Source of the DNA: Rhizobium pisi
GTDB taxonomy: Bacteria; Pseudomonadota; Alphaproteobacteria; Rhizobiales; Rhizobiaceae
Assembly: GCF_003938655.1 (NCBI RefSeq)
Contig: NZ_RJJT01000003.1
Coordinates: 248,001 to 312,000, forward strand
Reading direction: 5' to 3'
DNA length: 64,000 nt
How positions within the stretch are numbered: the first letter of the stretch is position 1; each line of letters begins with the position of its first letter. A program made the translations under genes and the position numbers. Of this stretch, positions 32,532-42,699 are shown in pieces. The notes below the pieces were generated by a model. That model was not told where the DNA came from. It made no database searches and was given only the letters and a program-made list of their open reading frames with translations.

Positions 32532-33614
32532 ATGACAAGCGACGTATCAGCTGACGGAAAGCATCGTTTCTGGATGCTCGATTTGTTGCGTGGAGCGTCC
32601 GCAATACTCGTTCTTATCTATCATTCCAGCAGTGCATTTCCTGTCGCTTATGCTGCCGTCGATCTTTTCTTCATGTTAAGCGGCTTCGTTTTGGCGGAAA
32701 GATACGGCGAGAGCCTGTTAAAGGCGGGTGGCCGCCGAGACTTCATCAGTCACCGTATTGCGCGATTGTACCCCGTCTACCTTGTTTGCACATTGCTCGG
32801 CGCTGTGTCCGTTTTCCCATTGATTGGTCACCTTGAAAACTGGAGCCGCAGCGCTTTTGCCGTTTCCTCCGTTGCCAGCCTGCTTATGCTTCCGGCGCCG
32901 TCGGACACTGTTCTCGGCATTCTGCCCTTGAACGGCCCGGCATGGTCGTTGTTCTTTGAAGTCGTGGCCAACGCAGTCTTTTTATTCACTGCGGCTCGTT
33001 TCCGGCCGGCCGTTTCTATTGTCGCGCTATCGGCGCCGGCGTTTATCGTTGCGCTGTGGTACTTTCGATACCCGCCGGGCTCTGTTTGGGGTGATATTGT
33101 CGGGGGCTTTCCCCGGGTGCTGGCGTCTTTCTATGGCGGAGTGCTTATCAGTTGTCTTTGGCGACGAGGCTTCCGCATCAGGCTTGCTGCCTGGCCCGCT
33201 TGGATTTTGGTGGCTGCTCTTGCGGCGCTCTATTCGGGATTCGTCCTCACCGAGAGAAAATACTATCTGCTCCTGACATTTGCCGCTCACCCAATGATCA
33301 TGTGGTTTGGCTTGTGTCTGGCAAGAAATGCACGGTTTGAACGCATCGCCACCTGGATGGGCGAGATATCCTATCCTCTTTACCTCGTGCACGTACCGCT
33401 GCTTATTCTTCTCGCAACGTACGGAGTGGGCGATTGCTTTGCTTTGCGCAATTATCTCGGGCTCGGCAACACCTCCTGGGGCGGCGAATGCCACCGAGAC
33501 GCAACTCCTTTGGTGGTATTCCTTTTGCCCCTGTCATTGTTGACGGCGCACCTCATCGCTATCTCGATACAGTCCCCTGGCCGAAAGTTGTGGCTTCGTT
33601 GGAGGCCAATCTAG
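32532..33614 (+). CDS. Acyltransferase 3 (OafA/YrhL-type) membrane protein
   Basis: Polytopic membrane acyltransferase of 360 residues. The catalytic His is in LLRGASAILVLIYHSSSAF; DLFFMLSGFVLAERY and the RIARLYPVYLV motif follow, with about ten membrane segments. Such enzymes O-acetylate or acylate polysaccharides, lipopolysaccharide or Nod-type oligosaccharides. Its codon use is visibly more A+T-rich than the neighbours (for example ttgttgcgtggagcgtcc near the start), suggesting transfer. No sugar genes adjoin it. Confidence 0.9.
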   Translation: MTSDVSADGKHRFWMLDLLRGASAILVLIYHSSSAFPVAYAAVDLFFMLSGFVLAERYGESLLKAGGRRDFISHRIARLYPVYLVCTLLGAVSVFPLIGHLENWSRSAFAVSSVASLLMLPAPSDTVLGILPLNGPAWSLFFEVVANAVFLFTAARFRPAVSIVALSAPAFIVALWYFRYPPGSVWGDIVGGFPRVLASFYGGVLISCLWRRGFRIRLAAWPAWILVAALAALYSGFVLTERKYYLLLTFAAHPMIMWFGLCLARNARFERIATWMGEISYPLYLVHVPLLILLATYGVGDCFALRNYLGLGNTSWGGECHRDATPLVVFLLPLSLLTAHLIAISIQSPGRKLWLRWRPI

Positions 33615-33634
33615 CCGTCCATAATTGACGGCTA
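33612..33634 (+). terminator. Hairpin at the acyltransferase stop
   Basis: TAGCCGTC / GACGGCTA stem with 7-base loop; the stop codon TAG is in the left arm. Confidence 0.4.
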
Positions 33635-33678
33635 CACTTCGAGACGGCCGGTTGCAGGTAGTCCGCGCCGGATAGACA

Positions 33679-33700
33679 GGCGGCCCCCGAAGGAGCCGCC
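33679..33700 (-). terminator. Hairpin after the alcohol dehydrogenase gene
   Basis: GGCGGC / GCCGCC stem with a 10-base loop, 10 bases beyond the minus-strand stop at 33710. Confidence 0.45.
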
Positions 33701-33709
33701 CCTCGTTCC

Positions 33710-34756
33710 TCAGGCCGCCAGCGAGGCGATGTCGATCACGAAGCGGTAGCGGACGTCGCTTTTCAGGACGCGCTCATAGGCTTCGTTGACCTGCTGGATG
33801 TTGATCTTCTCGATCTCGGAGACGATGTTGTGCTTGCCGCAGAAGTCGAGCATTTCCTGGGTTTCCTTGATCGATCCGATCATCGAGCCGGAGATGCTCT
33901 TGCGGCCGGGGATGATCGAGAAGGCATGCACCGGGATCGGGTGTTCCGGGGCGCCGACGACCACGAAGGAACCGTCCACCTTGAGCAGGCCGAGATAGGC
34001 GTTCCAGTCGATCCCGGCGCTGACGGTGCAGATGATCAGGTCGAACGTGCCGGCGAGCTTCGTGAAGGTTTCCGGGTCGTTGGTGGCGTAATATTCCTTG
34101 GCGCCGAGCTTCAGGCCGTCTTCCTTCTTGGAAAGGGTCTGGGAGAGCACGGTGATATCGGCGCCCATGGCCGAACCAAGCTTGACGCCCATGTGGCCAA
34201 GGCCGCCCATGCCGAGGATCGCGACCTTCTTGTCGGGGCCGGCATTCCAGTGGCGCAGCGGCGAATAGAGCGTGATGCCGGCGCAGAGCAGCGGCGCGGA
34301 GGCATCGAGCGGAAGGTTGTCAGGGATCGACATGACATAGCCCTCTTTGACGACGATGCTATCGGAATAGCCGCCCTGGGTGCGTGTCTTGCCGTCGGCT
34401 TCGAAATCATTGTAGGTGCCGCTGAGACCCGGCATGTACTGTTCGCGGTCGAGATCGCGCTCGGCGCAGCCGATGCAGGAATCGACGAAGCAGCCGACGC
34501 CGACGCGGTCGCCGACCTTGAACTTGGTTACGGCGGAGCCGACGGCCGAGACGATGCCGGCGATCTCATGGCCGGGCACGATCGGGTAGACGGCGTTCTT
34601 CCACTCGTTGCGGACGGTGTGGATGTCGGAATGGCAGATGCCAGCAAACTTGATGTCGATGACGACGTCATCGGGGTTCGGGTTGCGGCGCTCGAAGGTG
34701 AAGGGGGTGAGCGGCTTGGAAGCGTCGGTGGCGGCGTAGCCTCTTGCAATAGGCAT
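33710..34756 (-). CDS. Zinc-dependent NAD(P)-alcohol dehydrogenase
   Basis: Medium-chain alcohol dehydrogenase of 348 residues, of the YahK/cinnamyl-alcohol type. Catalytic zinc ligands in [14 protein letters not shown] and GHEIAG; structural zinc region [14 protein letters not shown], where the usual four-Cys lobe has fewer cysteines; cofactor motif [25 protein letters not shown] precedes the ATG. It is divergent from an AraC regulator, a pairing typical for aldehyde-responsive reductases (compare yqhD/yqhC). Confidence 0.93.
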   Translation of the reverse strand: MPIARGYAATDASKPLTPFTFERRNPNPDDVVIDIKFAGICHSDIHTVRNEWKNAVYPIVPGHEIAGIVSAVGSAVTKFKVGDRVGVGCFVDSCIGCAERDLDREQYMPGLSGTYNDFEADGKTRTQGGYSDSIVVKEGYVMSIPDNLPLDASAPLLCAGITLYSPLRHWNAGPDKKVAILGMGGLGHMGVKLGSAMGADITVLSQTLSKKEDGLKLGAKEYYATNDPETFTKLAGTFDLIICTVSAGIDWNAYLGLLKVDGSFVVVGAPEHPIPVHAFSIIPGRKSISGSMIGSIKETQEMLDFCGKHNIVSEIEKINIQQVNEAYERVLKSDVRYRFVIDIASLAA

Positions 34757-34962
34757 GGGAACCTTCCTTTTTGATCATGGAGTGGGGGTTGAACGGGATG
34801 CTGGACTATTGCCCGGAACCGCGCGAGAGGGTTAGAGCGATCCTCCGAGCTTTTTGCACGATCCTGCAAAAGTGAGAGGCCGGCCTGTTTGCGAAATGGC
34901 GAAGGCACTCTAGATAGAGGCGGTATCGCCGGCGTCAGACAATTGACAGAAAGAGTTGCCGC

Positions 34963-35871
34963 ATGACCTTGCCCTACAGCCCCTATCAGGAAATCGTCGA
35001 CATCTCGATGCGCTTCGCACCTCACGACGGCGGGTTCTCCACGGCGATCGGCAATCTACACATCAGCCGCCGATCCAGGCCCAGCGACCCGCTGCACAGC
35101 AGCTACCAGCCGTGTTTCGCCTTCGTGCTGCAAGGGGCCAAGAGCCTGCGCCTCGGCACGGAGCAGATCAGCTATGGCACCGGCGACTATCTTTTGACCT
35201 CGCTCGACCTGCCGGTCGCCTGGCGCGTCACGGAGGCGAGCCCCGAGGTTCCGCACCTCTGCCTGGGGCTGGCAATCGACTCCGAAAAGCTGCTGGAGCT
35301 TTTGAGCCGCATCGATATTCCGCGCCCGGCCGCCCATACCGACGGGCAGCGCGGGATGGCGGTGAATGTCGCTCCGCCGGAACTGCTCGACGCCGCTGTC
35401 CGCCTGATGCGTTTGCTCGATCGTCCAGCCGACATCCCGGCCATGGCGCCGCTGATCGAGCAGGAAATCCTCTACCGTGTGCTGACCGGGCCTGACGGCG
35501 CGCGGCTGATCAACATCGCCACGGCAGACAGCCACAGCAACCGGGTCGCGCGCGCGGTCGCGTGGCTGAAGGAAAATTTCGCGCGGCCGCTGCGGATCGA
35601 AGACCTTGCCGAGCGCGTCAGCATGAGCGTGTCGTCCTTCCATCACCACTTCAAATCGGTGACGGCGATGACGCCGGTGCAGTATCAGAAGCAGCTTCGC
35701 CTGCATGAGGCGCGCCGCCTGATGCTCGTCGAGCGGCTCGATGCCGGCACGGCCGGCCACCGCGTCGGCTATCAGAGCCCCTCGCAGTTCAGCCGCGAAT
35801 ACAGCCGCCTCTACGGCGCGTCACCCGCCCGCGATATCGACGGCGCGCGCGAAATCATGGCGGCGGAATAG
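34963..35871 (+). CDS. AraC-family regulator (AraC_N type)
   Basis: Regulator of 302 residues with an N-terminal AraC_N sensory domain (HSSYQPCFAFVLQGAKSLRLGTEQISYGTGDYLLTSLDLP) and C-terminal double HTH (RIEDLAERVSMSVSSFHHHFKSVTAMTPVQYQKQLRLHEAR; second HTH VGYQSPSQFSREYSRLYG). YqhC, which senses aldehydes, is of this group. It is divergent from the alcohol dehydrogenase gene over 206 bases and probably activates it. Confidence 0.92.
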   Translation: MTLPYSPYQEIVDISMRFAPHDGGFSTAIGNLHISRRSRPSDPLHSSYQPCFAFVLQGAKSLRLGTEQISYGTGDYLLTSLDLPVAWRVTEASPEVPHLCLGLAIDSEKLLELLSRIDIPRPAAHTDGQRGMAVNVAPPELLDAAVRLMRLLDRPADIPAMAPLIEQEILYRVLTGPDGARLINIATADSHSNRVARAVAWLKENFARPLRIEDLAERVSMSVSSFHHHFKSVTAMTPVQYQKQLRLHEARRLMLVERLDAGTAGHRVGYQSPSQFSREYSRLYGASPARDIDGAREIMAAE

Positions 35872-35970
35872 AGCGCAGCGCGTCCGCCAAGACGCCGGTG
35901 CAGTTGCTATTAAAGGATGTTTGACGTTTCGCAGCTAGGCTTGTTCGAAACACCAAGCACTGATGGCGGC

Positions 35971-37029
35971 ATGACGCAAACACCATTTCTTTCCATCGTC
36001 GCGCCTTGTCACAACGAGGAAGAGGGTCTGCGCGAATTCTGCCGTCGCGCGGTGGCCGCTGCTCGCAGCGTTGCCGGCGATGCCTTCGAGCTCATTCTCG
36101 TCGATGACGGCTCGTCCGACGGCACCTGGGAGATCATCTCGGATCTGGCGGCTGATGTGCCCGAGGTGCTCGGCATTCGCCTCCTGCGCAATCACGGCCA
36201 CCAGCTGGCATCGACGGCGGGTCTTGCCGCGTCCCGGGGCGAGCGCGTGCTTTTGATCGACGCCGATCTTCAGGATCCGCCCGAACTGCTTTTGATGATG
36301 ATGCCGATCATGGAGCGCGGCGCCGACGTCGTCTACGGCCAGCGCACGCGCCGCGAGGGTGAAACCTGGTTCAAGCTCGCCTCGGCTTCGCTCTTCTATC
36401 GCGCCCTGTCCAGGCTCGCTTCGGTGACCATCCCGCGCGATACCGGCGATTTCCGGCTGATGCGCCGGCGCGTCGTCGATATCCTGCTCGCCATGCCGGA
36501 GCGCGATCGCTTCATTCGCGGCATGGTCAGCTGGATCGGCGGCAGGCAGGTGGCCCTGCCTTATGAGCGTGATGCCCGCTTTGCCGGCACGACGAAATAT
36601 CCGCTGCGCAAGATGATCAATTTTGCGCTCGACGCGATCACCAGCTTTTCGACGACGCCGCTGCGTATCGCCACATGGCTCGGCGTGGTCAGCGCCGGCG
36701 TCGCGATCGCGTTGCTCGTCTATACATTCGTGCGCTGGCTGGAAGGCGAAACGGTTACCGGCTGGTCGTCGATCATGGTCGCCGTCAGCGTCTTCAGCGC
36801 CATCCAGCTGATCTGCATCGGCATCATCGGCGAGTATCTCGGCCGTCTCGTGCAGGAGAGCAAGAAACGGCCGATGTTCATGATCGAAACGGTCCGGCGC
36901 GGCAGCGAACAGGCTGAACTGCCGGCCGTCTTTTCCGAGATGAGCGCGAGCGACCGACGCGCCGCGCTGGATGCAGTCTTTGCATCCGGTGAGCCGCCGC
37001 GGTCGCAAAAGACCAGCCGGATCGGATAA
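35971..37029 (+). CDS. Family 2 glycosyltransferase, polyprenyl-phosphate type
   Basis: Membrane-linked glycosyltransferase of 352 residues resembling GtrB/ArnC and dolichol-phosphate mannose synthases. N-terminal GT-A domain: LSIVAPCHNEEEGLREF, LILVDDGSSDGTWEI, LLIDADLQDPPELL; then RDTGDFRLMRRR and two membrane helices (about residues 232-300). It likely charges undecaprenyl phosphate with a sugar. The start is uncertain: an ATG at 35917 adds 18 residues, but AAAGG abuts it; 35971 matches family N-termini. It overlaps the next gene by one base (TAATG). Confidence 0.88.
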   Translation: MTQTPFLSIVAPCHNEEEGLREFCRRAVAAARSVAGDAFELILVDDGSSDGTWEIISDLAADVPEVLGIRLLRNHGHQLASTAGLAASRGERVLLIDADLQDPPELLLMMMPIMERGADVVYGQRTRREGETWFKLASASLFYRALSRLASVTIPRDTGDFRLMRRRVVDILLAMPERDRFIRGMVSWIGGRQVALPYERDARFAGTTKYPLRKMINFALDAITSFSTTPLRIATWLGVVSAGVAIALLVYTFVRWLEGETVTGWSSIMVAVSVFSAIQLICIGIIGEYLGRLVQESKKRPMFMIETVRRGSEQAELPAVFSEMSASDRRAALDAVFASGEPPRSQKTSRIG

Positions 37030-38732
37030 TGGACCAGATTGCCGCGCCTGCCTCGGCCAAGGCCAAGCCTGAAGAATCGGCTGCCAGACAGGATTCCACC
37101 ATCGCGATCGCCGCTTTCGTCGCACTTGCCGCGGCCTTGGTGGTGCTGTTTCCTTTTCCGCCCATTCTCGATTATGCCAATCACTACGCTCGTCTCTGGC
37201 TTCTTTCGGGCGGAATAGGCGAGCAGCCTTTTCCTCAGATCTATGCGGTCGATTGGAACCGCACCTTCACCAATGTGGGAATGGATCTCCTGGCCGTCTG
37301 GCTCGGACCGCTCATCGGCGCGGATGCTCTGGCGCGGGCCTTGCTTTTCCTGGCGATCGTGCTGCCGCCGCTTGGCGCGATCTGCCTGCACCGCGCGCTT
37401 TTCGGAGGCCGGCACTATTGGCAGATCGCCATGCTGTCGCTCGGCTGGTGCGCCACCATGATCGGCGGCTTCATCAATTTCCAGATCGGCCTCGGCATGG
37501 CGCTTGTCTTCGCCTGCGTGGATCTGCGGCTGCAGGGGAAAAATCCCGCCTTGGCTTTTGCCTGGCGGCTCGCCGCCGCACTGGCGCTGACGGTAATGCA
37601 TATCTTCGCGCTCGGCTTCTACATGGCGATCGTCTGCGGCCTCGAATTTTCCTGGCGCATCGACATAGTGCGATCGAAAGCGGGCCTGCTCAGACTTGCC
37701 GGCCGGTTGGCACTGGCGCTTGGCGCCTGCGTCCTCCCGCCGCTTTCGCTCTATCTCCATACGGCGGCTCTGCCCAACGCCGCCGGCAATGGCCTCGGCC
37801 TTGTCTGGAACGACAGCATCGTTTTGATTGTCCAGAATTTGCTCTCCGCCATCATGACCTATGTTCCGGTGGTGGATGTCGTGCTGGTTCTGCCGCTGAT
37901 TTTCATCTGCACGCGGGCCGCGCGCGTCGGCGACATTCGTATTCATGCAGGGCTTGCCGTCGCCGCCTGTGGCCTCCTGCTTCTCTCCTGTATTTCGCCT
38001 CGCCACGCGCTCGGCACCGGATGGATCAGCTGGCGCTTTCCGATCATGGCGGCGCTCGTCGCTATGGCAATGGTGTGCCCCTTCGCCAATCTCACGCGCC
38101 GGCAGGCGCTGCTGCTGGCGCTCATCGTCAATCTCACGGTGTTCGGCCGTACCGGCTGGATCGGATGGAACTGGTGGTTGGCGCAGAAGGATGTTGCCGC
38201 CGTTGAGAGCGTTCTCAAGAAGATACCGGCCGGTGCGGCCGTGCTGCCTCTGGAGCACAAAGCGGGGAAGGAAAGCGGCCTTGCCCACTCCAGCCGGATT
38301 TTTGTGTGGGGACTGGCTACCTACCGGCATCTGCCGGCGCTTGCCCTGCCGTTCTCCCATGCTTTCGTGCCGACACTCTTCACCGCAAAAGGCAAGCAGC
38401 CGCTCTCCGTCCTGCCGCCATGGTCTGAGATCGCGGCTCCCGAGAGCAGTCTCGTGTCGATTGGCGTGCTTTCCTGCCCGGCATTGATGCAGGAGTTTAA
38501 AGCCGATCCGTCTTATCTGTACCTGTCGGATTGGCGCAGGCGGTTCGATTTCGTCCTGGTCGCCAATGCCGATGTTACCGACGACTATGTCGGCAACGTC
38601 ATGCCAGCCGGCCTGACGCTCATCGAGGATGCCGGTTTCGCGAAGCTATACGCGATCGACAAGACGATGCCGGAAGAATCTCCGCCGATCCCTGCCGGCT
38701 GCGCTGCGGCATCAATTGCCCTTGGGTCATGA
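37029..38732 (+). CDS. Polytopic membrane protein, possible lipid-sugar-dependent transferase
   Basis: Inner-membrane protein of 567 residues with about 10-11 hydrophobic helices and a C-terminal soluble domain of about 150 residues. An extracytoplasmic DYANHYARLWLLS segment follows the first helix; FPPILDYANHYAR has the acidic residue placement seen in GT-C transferases, but no family is recognised with confidence. Translational coupling (TAATG) to the polyprenyl-phosphate glycosyltransferase suggests it uses the lipid-linked sugar made by that enzyme. Confidence 0.7.
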   Translation: MDQIAAPASAKAKPEESAARQDSTIAIAAFVALAAALVVLFPFPPILDYANHYARLWLLSGGIGEQPFPQIYAVDWNRTFTNVGMDLLAVWLGPLIGADALARALLFLAIVLPPLGAICLHRALFGGRHYWQIAMLSLGWCATMIGGFINFQIGLGMALVFACVDLRLQGKNPALAFAWRLAAALALTVMHIFALGFYMAIVCGLEFSWRIDIVRSKAGLLRLAGRLALALGACVLPPLSLYLHTAALPNAAGNGLGLVWNDSIVLIVQNLLSAIMTYVPVVDVVLVLPLIFICTRAARVGDIRIHAGLAVAACGLLLLSCISPRHALGTGWISWRFPIMAALVAMAMVCPFANLTRRQALLLALIVNLTVFGRTGWIGWNWWLAQKDVAAVESVLKKIPAGAAVLPLEHKAGKESGLAHSSRIFVWGLATYRHLPALALPFSHAFVPTLFTAKGKQPLSVLPPWSEIAAPESSLVSIGVLSCPALMQEFKADPSYLYLSDWRRRFDFVLVANADVTDDYVGNVMPAGLTLIEDAGFAKLYAIDKTMPEESPPIPAGCAAASIALGS

Positions 38733-38769
38733 TCGCGCCGGCCTTCCAGTTTTTCGGTTTAGGCTCCGA

Positions 38770-39135
38770 TCAGCCTGGAGATTTCAGCGCCTTGTCGGCA
38801 CGGCATTTGGCGAGCTTCAGCTGGCGGAAGGAGAGGATTTTCGTGATGCGATCCTTGCCGTCGGTCTCGACGCCCATGCAGGCGCAGGCATAGCCATAAT
38901 TGCCGTTGGTCCTGACGTAATCGTGTTCTGATATATCGGGGATCAGGTCCATGCCTTCCACCGCATCGACATCCTCGCCCTGGGTCATGATCGTCCAGGT
39001 GTTCTCCGCATCCTGCAGCCACCAGTTGGCGGGCGTCGGATTCTCGATCCAGCCGCAACGCGTCTCGGCGGCCTGTGCATTCGCCGCGATGGTCACGGCT
39101 GCGGTGATGATGGCCGCGGCTACCCAGTATTTCAT
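38770..39135 (-). CDS. Secreted DUF4087-family protein
   Basis: Exported small protein of 121 residues: signal peptide MKYWVAAAIITAAVTIAANAQA, mature part ETRCGWIENPTPANWWLQDAENTWTIMTQGE, and a C-terminal NYGYACACMGVETD with further cysteines. It matches DUF4087, of unknown function. The start at 39135 follows GAGGAAAA. It shares strand and spacing (23 bases) with the upstream secreted protein, so they are probably one operon. Confidence 0.8.
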   Translation of the reverse strand: MKYWVAAAIITAAVTIAANAQAAETRCGWIENPTPANWWLQDAENTWTIMTQGEDVDAVEGMDLIPDISEHDYVRTNGNYGYACACMGVETDGKDRITKILSFRQLKLAKCRADKALKSPG

Positions 39136-39158
39136 TGGCTTTTCCTCGTCGCCGGATT

Positions 39159-39617
39159 TCAATTGTTGATCGCGATGATCGCCCAATGGCTGTCCTGGCA
39201 GGCATTGTCGTCGCAGACCGCGCCCATCCAGACGGCGCCGTTCGCGAGCATGACGCCGTCGCTGTTGACGAAGAGATCCTGATATTGCTGGCGCCCGACG
39301 GTGCGGCGGGTCTCAGCCGTCACCAGATCGTCGAAATTCTCGACGAAATCCTCGGCATTCTCGACATCGTAGGTCTCGCCGTTCGCCTTGACGGTGAGCG
39401 GGTATTCGACAAGGCCGGCGATAGCCTCGGCATCGCCCGAGCGCATCGCGCGGACGAGCTGGCGCAGCGGCCGGTCGAAACCCGCGGCATCGCCGTGCAA
39501 CTCCTCGATCTTGTTGTAGACGTCGTTTTCCGACTGCGCGAAAGCGCCGATGGTCAGGGGCGTCGTTGCCAGGAGCAGTGTTCCGGCTAGAAGAAGGGCG
39601 GCGGGCAGGCGCGGCAT
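39159..39617 (-). CDS. Secreted protein of unknown function
   Basis: Exported protein of 152 residues with signal peptide (MPRLPAALLLAGTLLLATTPLTIGAFA). The mature part (LRQLVRAMRSGDAEAIAGLVEYPLTVKANGETY and later VMLANGAVWMGAVCDDNAC) has a layout like NTF2-like or DUF3887-type folds, but no family is certain. GGGAG precedes the ATG at 39617. Likely co-transcribed with the DUF4087 gene downstream. Confidence 0.75.
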   Translation of the reverse strand: MPRLPAALLLAGTLLLATTPLTIGAFAQSENDVYNKIEELHGDAAGFDRPLRQLVRAMRSGDAEAIAGLVEYPLTVKANGETYDVENAEDFVENFDDLVTAETRRTVGRQQYQDLFVNSDGVMLANGAVWMGAVCDDNACQDSHWAIIAINN

Positions 39618-39732
39618 GGAAGGCTCCCGGCAAATGGCGTGGCGCGACATTATGCGATTCCCGGGCGGGCGCGCCTATGCAATTCTGGCGTTTCGCCGGG
39701 ATATCGGTCATAAAAAAATCCGCCGGGGCTTC

Positions 39733-39763
39733 TTGACGTCCCGATCGGTTTGCCGCATATAGC
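39733..39763 (+). promoter_or_regulatory. Candidate promoter of the tetR gene before ilvC
   Basis: TTGACG (39733-39738) with TATAGC (39758-39763) 19 bases on, or CATATA with 17. An operator palindrome lies 10 bases downstream. Confidence 0.4.
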
Positions 39764-39772
39764 TCACGAACC

Positions 39773-39786
39773 GTACCGTACGGTAC
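39773..39786. promoter_or_regulatory. TetR operator palindrome
   Basis: GTACCGTACGGTAC, a perfect 14-bp palindrome between the promoter and the GTG start at 39808. Its place fits autorepression by the TetR protein. Confidence 0.65.
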
Positions 39787-39807
39787 TTTCAAAGGGGAGC
39801 CACGTCC

Positions 39808-40458
39808 GTGTCCGTCGATACCGCAGAGCCGAGCGAATTTTCGCCGCGCCAGAACGCCGTTCTGGAGCAGGCGCTGCAGTTGCTCGTCGATGGCGGCGAG
39901 AAGGCGCTGACGACCTCGGGGGTCGCGCGCGCCGCCAATTGCTCCAAGGAAAGCCTCTACAAGTGGTTCGGCGACCGCGACGGGCTTCTGTCGGCGATGA
40001 TCGCCTACCAGGCAAGCAAGGTGCGCACTTTCGAGCGCAACGGCGAGCGACTGACGGCGGCGAGCCTGCACGACCATGTCGTCATCTTCGCGCGCGACCT
40101 CTTGGAGGTTCTGGCCGGCGACGTCTCGCTGGCGCTGAACCGGCTGGCGATCGGCCAGTCGCACCGCGACGGCTCCAAGCTCGGCAAGCTGCTGCTTGAA
40201 CGCGGCCGCCGCCAGATCGACCGGCGCGCCATGGCGCTGATCGATGCCGGCAAAAGGGCAGGGCTCCTTCGGTTTTCCGATGCCGACGAGGCCTATCACA
40301 CGCTTTACGGCCTCGTGGTCTCCGACCTGCATGTGCGCATGCTGCTCGGCGAGCCCGGCCTCAAGGATACCGCGCGCCAGGCGGAGAGGGCGGTGACCGC
40401 CTTCCTCCGGCTCTACGGCACGGACAAGGTTCTCGCGGAGATGCCGGCTCTCGGCTGA
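39808..40458 (+). CDS. TetR-family transcriptional regulator
   Basis: Repressor of 216 residues. HTH: LEQALQLLVDGGEKALTTSGVARAANCSKESLYKWFGDRDGLLSAM; the C-terminal domain resembles the AefR-like group. It starts at GTG 39808 with GGGGAG 9 bases upstream. The ilvC start lies 48 bases downstream on the same strand, so readthrough could link the two; whether it regulates ilvC is not known. Confidence 0.9.
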   Translation: MSVDTAEPSEFSPRQNAVLEQALQLLVDGGEKALTTSGVARAANCSKESLYKWFGDRDGLLSAMIAYQASKVRTFERNGERLTAASLHDHVVIFARDLLEVLAGDVSLALNRLAIGQSHRDGSKLGKLLLERGRRQIDRRAMALIDAGKRAGLLRFSDADEAYHTLYGLVVSDLHVRMLLGEPGLKDTARQAERAVTAFLRLYGTDKVLAEMPALG

Positions 40459-41526
<1,068 letters not shown>

Positions 41527-41538
41527 GCGCTTTTCGGA

Positions 41539-41572
41539 GCGCGCCGCATCGAACCTGGTTCATGCGGCGCGC
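41539..41572 (+). terminator. ilvC terminator
   Basis: GCGCGCCGCAT / ATGCGGCGCGC, a perfect 11-bp stem that continues inward as GAAC/GTTC past one bulge, followed by ttcggtcttta, 12 bases after the ilvC stop. Confidence 0.8.
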
Positions 41573-41598
41573 TTCGGTCTTTATCCCGATATTTGTTG

Positions 41599-42597
41599 TT
41601 ATGCGGTCCTGATCTTGCGGATGCGTGTCGAGCACCACCGCCATGCGGGTGCCACGGCAAAGCTGACGGTCGGGATCATCGCCAGCCCGAGGGCGATGCC
41701 GACGAGGCCGGAGCCTGCGGCCTGAACCAGCCAGGAAACCAATCCGCCGATTGCCGGGAGCACATGGGCAGCACTTTCTCCGGCATCATGGAGAAGGTGG
41801 CTCGGCCAGCCGAACCCGAACACCTCGGCGCCGTGCACGATAATGCCGCCGCCGACCCATATCATCGCCGCCGTCCCGACCGCACCCAGCACTTTCAGGA
41901 GATAGGGCATGCCCTGCACGAGGCCGCGGCCGAGCATGCGCGGAAGTGCGCCCGCTGGAGACGAAGGCGAGCGCTGGGCGAGCCAGAGCCCGACGTCATC
42001 AGCCTTGACGATCAAGGCGACGACGCCGTAGACGCCGGCGGTGATCGCAATGCCGACGATGGCAAGGACCAGCGCCTGCGTTGCCAGGCCGGCTTCAGGA
42101 ACTGAGCCGAGGGTGATCGCCATGATCTCCGCCGAGAGGATGAAGTCGGTCCGGACGGCGCCCGCCACTTTTTCATCCTCGAAGGCCTTCGGATCGACGC
42201 TGCCCGCATCGAGCTCGGCTTCGTGCGCGTGCGCGGTATGGGGAAAGACAAGCTCGTAGACTTTCTCAGCGCCCTCATAGCAGAGGTAAAGCCCGCCGAG
42301 CATCAGCAGAGGCGTGATGGCCCCGGGCAGGACGAGGCTCAGGATCAGCGCGGCCGGCAGGAGGAACAGGATCTTGTTCTTCAGCGAACCGAGCGTGATC
42401 TTTGCGATGATCGGCAGTTCGCGTGCGGGCGAAAAGCCGGTGACATAGCGCGGCGTGACGGCCGTATCGTCGATGACGACGCCGGCGGCCTTCGCGCCGG
42501 CCCTGCCGGCCTGGGCAACCACATCGTCGAGCGAAGCGGCTGCAGCCTTGGCAATCGCTGCGACATCATCAAGAAGGGCAATCAGGCCGACACTCAC
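41599..42597 (-). CDS. DUF808 (YedI-like) membrane protein
   Basis: Inner-membrane protein of 332 residues with several hydrophobic helices. N-terminal SVGLIALLDDVAAIAKAAAASLDDVV and AGAKAAGVVIDDTAVTPRYV are the conserved DUF808 segments; KALGSLKNKILFLLPAAL-like membrane region follows. Start is GTG at 42597 with GAGAGG upstream. Function unknown; convergent with ilvC. Confidence 0.85.
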   Translation of the reverse strand: MSVGLIALLDDVAAIAKAAAASLDDVVAQAGRAGAKAAGVVIDDTAVTPRYVTGFSPARELPIIAKITLGSLKNKILFLLPAALILSLVLPGAITPLLMLGGLYLCYEGAEKVYELVFPHTAHAHEAELDAGSVDPKAFEDEKVAGAVRTDFILSAEIMAITLGSVPEAGLATQALVLAIVGIAITAGVYGVVALIVKADDVGLWLAQRSPSSPAGALPRMLGRGLVQGMPYLLKVLGAVGTAAMIWVGGGIIVHGAEVFGFGWPSHLLHDAGESAAHVLPAIGGLVSWLVQAAGSGLVGIALGLAMIPTVSFAVAPAWRWCSTRIRKIRTA

Positions 42598-42699
42598 AGG
42601 AAACCTCTCATTTGGGCGTTTGCGACGATGAAACTATAGAGCCAGGCGGCGGCCGGGAAGGGGCGATAGCGGCATGACGGCTGCCATCGACGGCCGCTA

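Noticed and set aside
36720..38360. 546-codon minus-strand frame
   Set aside because: Antisense to the glycosyltransferase and membrane protein genes; low-complexity basic/acidic composition typical of shadow frames.
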